From assembly GCA_001829315.1 (NCBI GenBank), contig MIAY01000012.1, positions 1-64,000 on the forward strand: a stretch of DNA of 64,000 nucleotides, written 5' to 3'. The stretch's first letter is position 1. Every line of letters starts with the position of its first letter. Below the pieces are notes generated by a model, which was given only the letters and a program-made list of their open reading frames with translations, did not search any database and was not told the DNA's origin. This DNA is from Spirochaetes bacterium GWE1_32_154 (GTDB lineage: Bacteria; Spirochaetota; GWE2-31-10). Made by a program: the position numbers and the translations under genes. Below are positions 1-6,909 of this stretch, piece by piece.

Positions 1-359
1 CAGCAATTCCATACCGCAATTTTACCAACAACAACCTGCTTGAATCAGAGGGGTATTACGCCTCTGTTCTCTATGCTTTTTTTGCAGCAATAAATTGTGA
101 TATTATACCGGAAGACATAACCAATCACGGGCAAGCAGATATGACAGTGATGCTTGGTGATAACATTTATATCATGGAAATAAAACTAATTCCAAATGAA
201 GTAAGTGATTGTAATGAAAACTCTGCTCTTCGGCAAATACAAGAAATGAACTATGCAGAAAAATATCGTGGTATCACAGGAAAAAATATTTTTGAACTGG
301 GTATTGTCTTTAGCAAAGCACAACGAAATGTTGTGCAGTTTGATTTTTGTCAAAAATAA
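1..359 (+). CDS. PD-(D/E)XK nuclease superfamily protein (DUF1703-like), C-terminal part
   Basis: The gene runs in from the left edge; its reading frame is open from base 3, so the start is outside the window. The visible 118 residues contain the typical C-terminal block of AAA-ATPase/PD-(D/E)XK (DUF1703-like) proteins: a GYYASVLYAFFAA helix, then IPED, a conserved Asp in the QADMTV strand, and the IYIMEIK strand whose Glu and Lys match the E-x-K nuclease signature. It ends with a helix leading to KYRG and a hydrophobic strand. In this family an N-terminal AAA-like ATPase domain precedes this region. The family is abundant in Bacteroidetes and spirochaetes and its role is poorly known. The assignment is by motif; the ATPase part cannot be seen. 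Confidence 0.75.
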   Translation, partial: AIPYRNFTNNNLLESEGYYASVLYAFFAAINCDIIPEDITNHGQADMTVMLGDNIYIMEIKLIPNEVSDCNENSALRQIQEMNYAEKYRGITGKNIFELGIVFSKAQRNVVQFDFCQK

Positions 360-383
360 ACAAAAATAAGTCCGTTCCCAAAT

Positions 384-408
384 AAAATGTGTAAAGTTTA
401 CACATTTT
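384..408. promoter_or_regulatory. Perfect 12-bp palindrome (terminator or operator)
   Basis: Two 12-base arms (AAAATGTGTAAA and its complement) surround one central G, 25 bases after the nuclease-family stop codon. It could act as a factor-independent terminator stem, although there is no clean T-run, or as a protein-binding operator. A second, smaller palindrome (ATCGT-A-ACGAT) lies about 40 bases downstream. Confidence 0.4.
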
Positions 409-727
409 ACTTTCTGTCATACCAAAAATACTTAAAAAAAATATCGTAACGATTTTTCTTGAATTCATAAATATACATTATGACAGTATTTAGCTCTATT
501 TGATTTTTAGTAAACCCTAAAAATTGGTTGTCTAATCAAATAATATTGAGGACTTACTAAAAATGTTTAAAAATTACACAACACCATCATTTACCATTAT
601 CATTGGGTCTGAAAATAAATTTATTACAGCACAAAAATGCTTTTTAACGCAGATTGAAGTAAAGTGTCTATTCATAAAAAAAGTAAATTAACAATAAAAT
701 TGGCACGACATTTGCTAATTATTTATA
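409..727. other. AT-rich intergenic stretch with no recognisable gene
   Basis: Apart from a short palindrome around 451-461, I see no coding frame, RNA gene or strong promoter here. It separates the nuclease-family gene from the inserted repeat element that precedes the Hsp20 pair. Confidence 0.5.
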
Positions 728-731
728 TACA

Positions 732-848
732 AAGGCTATTGCAAAAATCAAGAGTACTCGATTTTGCTTGCGCCATATGCGATAAAATCGCATTAGAGGT
801 AGCTTCATGCAAAAATTCGAGAAAAAAGAGTATTTTTGCATGAAGCTC
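732..848 (+). mobile_element. Inverted-repeat miniature element, copy A
   Basis: A 117-bp non-coding unit flanked by the 4-bp direct repeat TACA (728-731 and 849-852). The ends are imperfect inverted repeats of the form RAGGCTNTTGCAAAAAT. The interior has a small hairpin, TGCGAT-AAA-ATCGCA, at 778-792. The right-hand 50 bp is itself palindromic and matches copy B. Copy E, read on the opposite strand, is nearly the same sequence. The element ends about 33 bp upstream of the first Hsp20 start codon, so it probably replaced or altered that promoter region. Confidence 0.85.
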
Positions 849-881
849 TACAAAAAAATATTTATTACAAGGAGGTCAGAT

Positions 882-1283
882 ATGTTGTACAATGTTTTTG
901 ATGATATCTACAGATTAAACAGAGAAATTGACAGGGTTTTAAAAAGTGGTGATGTTGGGCAATATCGTGATTTTCCGGCAGTAAATGTGTATGAAAATAA
1001 AGATGAATACGCTCTTATTGTCAGAATACCCGGTGTTGAAAAAGACAAAATTAAATTGACAACAAAAGAAAATGCACTGAAAATTTCGGCTGAAAGGACA
1101 AAAGATGATGAAGGTAAAACGTATTACCTTAACGAAAGGGTGTTTGGTCAATTTGAAAGAAGTTTTATGTTTGATGAAAAAATTAATCCGGATAAAATTA
1201 CAGCCGATTTAAAGGATGGAATTTTATTGATAAAGCTTCCAAAAGTAGAAGAAGCTAAACCGAAAGCGATTACAATTAATTAA
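882..1283 (+). CDS. Hsp20/alpha-crystallin family small heat-shock protein
   Basis: A 133-residue small heat-shock protein that binds unfolding proteins in the cytoplasm as an ATP-independent holdase. The alpha-crystallin domain spans about residues 30-130, with the conserved A-x-x-x-N/D-V-Y-E start, the IPGVEKDKI strand and the DGILLIKLPK C-terminal strand. I chose ATG 882 because a perfect AAGGAGG lies 5 bases upstream; an in-frame extension to 807 would read into the inserted repeat element and is not credible. The second Hsp20 follows after 11 bp, so the two form an operon. The C-terminal AITIN is a plausible I-x-I oligomerisation motif. Confidence 0.93.
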   Translation: MLYNVFDDIYRLNREIDRVLKSGDVGQYRDFPAVNVYENKDEYALIVRIPGVEKDKIKLTTKENALKISAERTKDDEGKTYYLNERVFGQFERSFMFDEKINPDKITADLKDGILLIKLPKVEEAKPKAITIN

Positions 1284-1294
1284 GGAGGTGCCGT

Positions 1295-1684
1295 ATGAAC
1301 TTTTTAAATAAAAAGGAAAATGAATATAGAAATGTTGAGTCAAAAAGAGGTTTAGACTATTATAAACCGGCAACTGACATTGTTGAAAATGAAGCTAATT
1401 ATACAATTATTTTTGATATGCCGGGAATTGATAAAAATGATATTTCATTGAAAGTTGAAAAAGGTGTTTTAACAGTTACGGCAGAATCAAACAGAAAACC
1501 TGATCTCGATTATACTTGTATCAGAGAGGAATTTGAATATACAGGGTACCGAAGGTCATTTAATTTGAATGATGTGATTGATGTAAATAGTATTAATGCT
1601 GAGTATAAAGATGGAACTTTGATTTTGTCCCTTCCAAAAAAAGAAGAACAGAAAACAAGGGAAATCGAAATAAAAATCGGGTAG
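1295..1684 (+). CDS. Hsp20/alpha-crystallin family small heat-shock protein
   Basis: A 129-residue paralogue of the preceding gene, with a clear TAAGGAGG ribosome site 5 bases before ATG 1295. The alpha-crystallin core starts with P-A-x-D-I-x-E, followed by the FDMPGIDKNDI strand and the DGTLILSLPK strand. The C-terminal EIEIKIG supplies the I-x-I tail that docks onto neighbouring subunits. Two non-identical Hsp20 proteins in tandem often co-assemble into mixed oligomers; that is family knowledge, not something shown here. A fragment of an almost identical gene start recurs near 12.23 kb. Confidence 0.93.
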   Translation: MNFLNKKENEYRNVESKRGLDYYKPATDIVENEANYTIIFDMPGIDKNDISLKVEKGVLTVTAESNRKPDLDYTCIREEFEYTGYRRSFNLNDVIDVNSINAEYKDGTLILSLPKKEEQKTREIEIKIG

Positions 1685-1696
1685 ATTATAGAGTAA

Positions 1697-1723
1697 TGAA
1701 GCCGGGTATTTAATCCGGCTTCA
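1697..1723 (+). terminator. Hairpin after the Hsp20 operon
   Basis: TGAAGCCGG and CCGGCTTCA form a perfect 9-bp stem around a 9-base loop, 13 bp after the stop codon. It lacks a good T-run on the plus strand. A diverged copy followed by TTTTT is found at 12259-12292. Confidence 0.55.
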
Positions 1724-1848
1724 TGAGGGGCAAAAACCTAAGTTGCTCGCTCATGAAGACGGATTTGTCAAAAAGATTTGATCCTGCCAATACCATAAGT
1801 GATAAAATTTGTTTATACAATTCATATATTATGTGTAGCTCCTATTTT

Positions 1849-3456
1849 TCATGGCAATTCTTTTAAACCAAGTTCTTTAAGAAACTGGTTATGAGTATTC
1901 TTAGCCAATATTATTGTCTTCTCAATTTCAGTTAAGTCTTTATTAACTTTATTAATGTCAACAGTTTCTTCTTGTTCTGTTGTACTCACATATCTTGAAA
2001 TATTAAGATTGTATTCATTCTTTTTTATTTCTTCCATTGTGACACATCGAGAATACCGTTCTTCTTCTTTTCGATATTGATATGTATCAATTATTTTATC
2101 AATGTGTTCTTCTGAAAGAAAATTCTGTCTTTTACCTTTTTCAAAGTATTCGCTTGCATTGATAAAGAGAACATCATCAAACTTTTTGCATTTTTTAAGT
2201 ATGAGGATACATACAGGAATGCCGGTTGAAAAAAATAGATTTGCCGGTAACCCAATAACAGTATCAATATTACAGTCTTTTAGTAACTTTGTTCGAATTC
2301 GTTCTTCCACACCACCACGAAAAAGAACACCATGCGGCAGAATAATAGCCATGGTTCCTTCATCACTTAAAAAATGAAAACCATGCAATAGGAATGCAAA
2401 GTCGGCTGCAGATTTTGGAGCCAGTCCATAACTTTTAAACCTGAAGTCATCAGCTAAAGTTTCATTAGGCTCCCAACGGTAACTGAAAGGAGGATTAGCA
2501 ACCACGGCATCGCATTCGAGCTTTTTAGCCGGATTCATTTCATTCAATATATTCCAGTCGTTGAGAAGTGAGTCTCCATGATGGATTTGAAATTCCGAAT
2601 CTTTCAATCCATGGAGCAGCATGTTCATCCGCGAAAGGTTGTAGGTGGTAATATTTTTTTCCTGACCATAAATCTGTCCAATATTATTATCCCCGAGTTG
2701 CTTTCTAACATTTAAAAGAAGTGAACCTGAACCACAGGCGAAATCGAGGACTTTTTTTAGCTTTTTCTTTTTCCCTGAAGCCGGGTTTTGACTATCAAGG
2801 GTAACAATGCGGGACAGTATCGTTGATATCTGCTGCGGTGTATAAAATTCTCCGGCTTTTTTACCTGATCCTGAAGCAAATTGTCCAATCAGATATTCAT
2901 AGGCATCACCTAAAATATCACTTTCAGTAGAAAACTCAGAAAGCCCTTCAGCTATTTTTGTTACAATTGTACAGAGTTTTGCATTACGAAAAGAATAATT
3001 TTTACCTAGTTTTTCAGAGTCCAAATTAATTTCTGAAAACAAGCCTTGAAAAGTACTTTCAAATGAATCATTTTCAACATGTTTAAAACCGGCTTGTAAT
3101 GTTTTAAGGAGGTCATCGCTTTGAGTTCTTGCCAACTCATATATACTGCTCCAAAGATATTCTGGTCTGATTATATAATGGATTTTACGGCGCATCTGCT
3201 TTTCAAATACCTGAGTATCACTTTTGTTTGCTTCATACCAGACTGCAAGAGGCGTTCTTTTATCATCTCCTTTTAACTTCGGGTAATCATTACCAAGCTC
3301 TTTTTCTGCAGCAGTTTCATAGTTGTCAGAAAGATAGCGTAAAAATAGGAAAGAGAGCATATAATCGCGGAAGTCATCGGCATTCATAGCTCCGCGTAGT
3401 TGATCGGCAATTTTCCAGAGAGTTACGCCTAATTGTTTTTGCATTGTATCAGTCAT
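1849..3456 (-). CDS. hsdM: Type I restriction-modification system methyltransferase subunit HsdM
   Basis: The 535-residue DNA adenine-N6 methyltransferase subunit of a type I restriction enzyme. With HsdS it modifies host DNA and forms the core of the restriction complex. The HsdM N-terminal helical domain (about 1-150) is followed by the SAM-binding motif I DFACGSGSLLL near residue 238 and the catalytic NPPF motif near 322. Sequence style and partner genes resemble the type IC (EcoR124I/EcoprrI) group. It is the last gene of the operon and starts 4 bp inside the prrC-like stop region. All expected motifs are intact. Confidence 0.95.
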   Translation of the reverse strand: MTDTMQKQLGVTLWKIADQLRGAMNADDFRDYMLSFLFLRYLSDNYETAAEKELGNDYPKLKGDDKRTPLAVWYEANKSDTQVFEKQMRRKIHYIIRPEYLWSSIYELARTQSDDLLKTLQAGFKHVENDSFESTFQGLFSEINLDSEKLGKNYSFRNAKLCTIVTKIAEGLSEFSTESDILGDAYEYLIGQFASGSGKKAGEFYTPQQISTILSRIVTLDSQNPASGKKKKLKKVLDFACGSGSLLLNVRKQLGDNNIGQIYGQEKNITTYNLSRMNMLLHGLKDSEFQIHHGDSLLNDWNILNEMNPAKKLECDAVVANPPFSYRWEPNETLADDFRFKSYGLAPKSAADFAFLLHGFHFLSDEGTMAIILPHGVLFRGGVEERIRTKLLKDCNIDTVIGLPANLFFSTGIPVCILILKKCKKFDDVLFINASEYFEKGKRQNFLSEEHIDKIIDTYQYRKEEERYSRCVTMEEIKKNEYNLNISRYVSTTEQEETVDINKVNKDLTEIEKTIILAKNTHNQFLKELGLKELP

Positions 3457-4592
3457 GTTGTTTCCTCGGTGTTTTCTTCGTTAAAAATATCAGGAAAATA
3501 AAATTCATATTTTGATAGAAATCCATCTAAAATTCGTTTGAATAATGATTTATTATCATCTTCCATTTCTTTAGGATCGAATATTGAATATTTACCATGG
3601 CTAAATAACTGTAAAGCCCGTTCAAAAAGAATTTCATCTTCTAAACCGTGAATACACTTATCAATTTTATCATATCCAAAAAAGCCTGCTGTTTTTTCTA
3701 ATATACTTCTCAAAGCATTAAAATGATACGTGTAGATTTTATTGGATTCGACTACTTGTTTTAATTCGCTGAGTATTGCAATATGCTGAAAAAAAGGTGT
3801 ATCGCCAGTATCATGCAAAGAATATTCGTCAGGATCTTTGAAATGTAGAAAATAACGTTTATTTTTTAGCTTTCTTCCAAACTCATTGTACAAAACATTA
3901 AAGAACAAACTGTGATGTGTTGAAATCACTGTTTTTGTTTCATTATCCTCTCTCGTAACTAGGTTTGCCAAGTCACAGGCCACAGAAATTGCGTTGTTTT
4001 CATCCAGTGATGAAATAGGATCGTCAATGTATATATATTTAACCCAATCGTATGCCGGGTCTTTATCGATTGCCAACTGACAAATGGCCAGAAAAAAGCA
4101 CCAAATAAATAGATTCTCTTCCCCTCGTGAAATTTTAATGTTTTCTACTTTTTGCTCAGTGCCATCGATAACAATACTTCTTAAAAAAGTAACCGTGGAA
4201 GTTTTGTAATTTATATCAAATGTTAAATCAGTATAATTATGAAAAAAAGATTCAATCTTAACGTCCAAATCTAATTCATGTAATCCTTTAAAAAATATTG
4301 AATCAGAATTTAGTTTTATAAATCTATTCGTATCATTCTCCAGATCGTTATTCCATGAAAACAAATCTTCTGTAAAAGCATTAAAGTACAACGTATCCCG
4401 TGCAGCAACATTACCATCCACATCAAACTGTTTACCAGCTTGATTAAACTCCATTGAAAGTCTTGTTTTTCCTGTTCCATTATGAGCAAAGAAAAGAATT
4501 AAATCTTTCATGGGTCTATGGTCGCCAGTTAAATCTTTTCTGAAATGGCTGGCTATATCAGCTAGATTATTAAATTTTTCTATTGTACTCAT
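3453..4592 (-). CDS. prrC: PrrC-family anticodon nuclease
   Basis: A 379-residue protein matching the E. coli PrrC architecture: an N-terminal ABC-type ATPase followed by a small C-terminal anticodon-nuclease domain. Visible motifs are Walker A AHNGTGKT (36-43), the PrrC-typical NAFTEDLFSW-NNDL block (71-84), an ABC-signature-like SRGEE (155-159), Walker B YIYIDDPISSLDE (186-198) and the H-loop STHHS. The nuclease triad known from E. coli PrrC (Arg320, Glu324, His356) is represented by Arg295, Glu299 and His332 with near-identical spacing. PrrC is held silent by its type I enzyme and cleaves tRNA-Lys in the anticodon loop when phage inhibits restriction. The gene overlaps hsdS and hsdM by 4 bp each, as expected for such guarding. 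Confidence 0.92.
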   Translation of the reverse strand: MSTIEKFNNLADIASHFRKDLTGDHRPMKDLILFFAHNGTGKTRLSMEFNQAGKQFDVDGNVAARDTLYFNAFTEDLFSWNNDLENDTNRFIKLNSDSIFFKGLHELDLDVKIESFFHNYTDLTFDINYKTSTVTFLRSIVIDGTEQKVENIKISRGEENLFIWCFFLAICQLAIDKDPAYDWVKYIYIDDPISSLDENNAISVACDLANLVTREDNETKTVISTHHSLFFNVLYNEFGRKLKNKRYFLHFKDPDEYSLHDTGDTPFFQHIAILSELKQVVESNKIYTYHFNALRSILEKTAGFFGYDKIDKCIHGLEDEILFERALQLFSHGKYSIFDPKEMEDDNKSLFKRILDGFLSKYEFYFPDIFNEENTEETT

Positions 4593-5884
4593 ACATCCAC
4601 CCCTTCAACTGACGGAAAAAGTCCCTGCATCAAACCTTTTTTATGGATTTTGAGAGCCTCAATTTTTCGAGACTGGGCATTTATGAGTTCATCAAGGGAG
4701 GTGAGGCAATCGGCGATTTTTTGTTGTTCTGGTAATTCAGGATAGGTTAATGGCATTTTCATAAAGGTATTAGGTGTCACACTCATTCTGTCATGCCTTG
4801 CACCAGTATTTGATATTTGAAATAAATACTTATGCCAGCAATTTGTTTGAAAATACTGTTCAAAAAAATCATTTTTGAAATCAATAAACTCAAATACGGT
4901 ATACAGCGGGGACATAATTCCTTTGGCTACCTTATTTTTTGATATAGGTCCGACTGGTGCATTTTTGGATATACGTGGATTGTAGACATAGTCCCCAAAG
5001 TCTACTATAAAGTAATTATCAAGATTATTTTGATTTGCTATGTCCTTTTCGAAAAAATCTCGTTGATCGACAACTCCATTTACCGCTGAATTTGTCAAAA
5101 CACGTTTTATAATGTTTTTAGTATTTCTCTCTGTTCTTCTTTTTGCTAATGAGCTAAGAGTCGTTGTTATCCATTCTCCTTTACCCCGAAACTCAGGAAA
5201 CCGCCATTCCGGCACAGTTTCCCCTTCTACGGGGAAAAGCTTTTGCATCAGCCCTGTTTTATGGATTTTGTAGGCTTCGAGCTTTCCGTTTTCGGCGGTG
5301 ATGAGTTCAGCAAGAAATGTAAGGCAATCTGCAATTTTTTGTTGTTCTGTTGGTTTTGGTGCAAATATTTTCCCACCTAAAACAGCAAAGTTGTTTACTT
5401 TCATGTCATTCTTTGCTCCTTTTCTAACAATTGGCTGTAAATAACTATTCAAATTGTAATCATTCGAAAAATAGTGGTCTAAATAGGTTGAATTTCCCTT
5501 ATCAGTAACACGATAAACAGCATAAAGTGTAGAGACAATACCTGGCTTACCTTTATTCTCTTTAATAATTCCAAATGGATTCTTTCTTAATGGGCTTTTT
5601 GTATAAACAATATCACCGGTCTCAACTACATGATAATCCTTTACACTAACACCAGCATATGAGCGACCAAGATATTCAATTTGATTAACGCAACCATATT
5701 CCCCAGATACAGATAGAACCTGTTCACGACTATATTTTAAATCTCGATTTCTATGTTTAGTTTCAGTGAGCAATTCACTTAGTGGCATTTTTTTCCACTC
5801 CTCACTATCTCGAAACTCAGGAAACCTAAACTTTGGCACCAATCCCTTACTATTTTCGTTCATTTCGTAACTTTCATGGTTCAT
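4589..5884 (-). CDS. hsdS: Type I restriction-modification specificity subunit HsdS
   Basis: A 431-residue DNA-recognition subunit with two target-recognition domains (about 20-180 and 230-395). Each is followed by a conserved helical spacer containing EQQKIADCL and KIH-K-GLMQ-LFP. The spacers are clear sequence duplicates also at DNA level (plus-strand 4626-4745 and 5240-5360). Each TRD half starts with a W/K-FRFPEFR segment. The two half-subunits read the two parts of a bipartite target; the target itself cannot be predicted. It overlaps DUF1016 and prrC by 4 bp on either side. Confidence 0.95.
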   Translation of the reverse strand: MNHESYEMNENSKGLVPKFRFPEFRDSEEWKKMPLSELLTETKHRNRDLKYSREQVLSVSGEYGCVNQIEYLGRSYAGVSVKDYHVVETGDIVYTKSPLRKNPFGIIKENKGKPGIVSTLYAVYRVTDKGNSTYLDHYFSNDYNLNSYLQPIVRKGAKNDMKVNNFAVLGGKIFAPKPTEQQKIADCLTFLAELITAENGKLEAYKIHKTGLMQKLFPVEGETVPEWRFPEFRGKGEWITTTLSSLAKRRTERNTKNIIKRVLTNSAVNGVVDQRDFFEKDIANQNNLDNYFIVDFGDYVYNPRISKNAPVGPISKNKVAKGIMSPLYTVFEFIDFKNDFFEQYFQTNCWHKYLFQISNTGARHDRMSVTPNTFMKMPLTYPELPEQQKIADCLTSLDELINAQSRKIEALKIHKKGLMQGLFPSVEGVDV

Positions 5885-6909
5885 AGCTTTTCCTCTTCTT
5901 CATCCGTCCACGGTTCATTGGCAAGTAACTCATGCAACTTGGCTTGAATTAGTTTTTTATCCGGTAATTGCAGTTGATATTCAGCTACAAGAGCAGGGGA
6001 CATATTTCTGGAAAGTGCATATTCAACAACTTCTTCGTCCTTGTCGCGGCACAATAGCACGCCGATACTAGGATTTTCGTGAGTTTTTTTAACATCTCTA
6101 TCCAGAGCTTCCAGATAAAAATTAAGCTGTCCAAGATAATCAGGTTTAAATTTTCCAACTTTAAGTTCAAAGGCAACTAATGCACAAAGTCCGCGATGAA
6201 AAAACAAAAGGTCAATAAAAAAATCCTGATTACCAACCTGCAGGCGATATTCTTCACCAACAAATATGAAATCTTTACCTAACTCAAGAATAAAAGTCTT
6301 CATATTGTTAACAAGTGCTTTTTTCAAATCGCTTTCACTATGACTATCAGGCAAACCTAAAAACTCGAGTACATAACTATCTTTAAAGGTTTTGGTGAGA
6401 TTGTGGGGTAAAACTCTCAACGCTGTTGAGAGTTTTACATTGCTAAGCATTGTACGCTCAAAGTAACCTGCTGAAATTTGCCGGTCAAGTTCACGAAAAC
6501 TATACTTTTCCTGTATTGAAATTTTTAGATAAAATTCTCTTTCCTCGTCCGTCTTACACCGTGAAAAAATGGCGAGATTATGTGACCATGGTAAATCTTT
6601 TACCAGTAATGAAAGTTTTTTATTTTCATGATATGTTTCATAAAACTGTTTCATACGCCAAAGGTTTTTATCGCTAAAACCTTTAATTTCCGGATCATTA
6701 TGAGATATAAATTTTGCCAATTCAGTAACTACGCTTTTACCCCATGTAGCCGATGCAACTCTTTCGCTAATATGTTTACCGATTTGCCAATAAAGTAGAA
6801 TAAGTGCCGTATTAATATGACTATATGCCTTTTGTCGTGTCTTTTGGATCAGATTTAACAGATCATTAAAATCTTTTTGCGTATGAATCTGTTGGTTTTC
6901 TTTACTCAT
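5881..6909 (-). CDS. DUF1016 (YhcG-like) PDDEXK nuclease-domain protein
   Basis: A 342-residue protein with the N-terminal DUF1016 helical domain (WGKSVV-ELAKFI and FSDKNLWRMKQFY near residues 55-90) and a C-terminal PD-(D/E)XK nuclease fold. In the latter, FFIDLLFFHR supplies Asp and VAFELKVGKF supplies Glu-x-Lys near residues 233-253. Such proteins commonly sit inside type I restriction operons and are suspected accessory nucleases, but no firm role is established. Overlaps of 8 bp with hsdR and 4 bp with hsdS place it firmly in the operon. Confidence 0.88.
   Translation of the reverse strand: MSKENQQIHTQKDFNDLLNLIQKTRQKAYSHINTALILLYWQIGKHISERVASATWGKSVVTELAKFISHNDPEIKGFSDKNLWRMKQFYETYHENKKLSLLVKDLPWSHNLAIFSRCKTDEEREFYLKISIQEKYSFRELDRQISAGYFERTMLSNVKLSTALRVLPHNLTKTFKDSYVLEFLGLPDSHSESDLKKALVNNMKTFILELGKDFIFVGEEYRLQVGNQDFFIDLLFFHRGLCALVAFELKVGKFKPDYLGQLNFYLEALDRDVKKTHENPSIGVLLCRDKDEEVVEYALSRNMSPALVAEYQLQLPDKKLIQAKLHELLANEPWTDEEEEKL

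Noticed and set aside
807..881. An upstream start for the first Hsp20 gene
   Set aside because: The extra 25 codons read through the end of the inserted element, while a perfect ribosome site precedes ATG 882.
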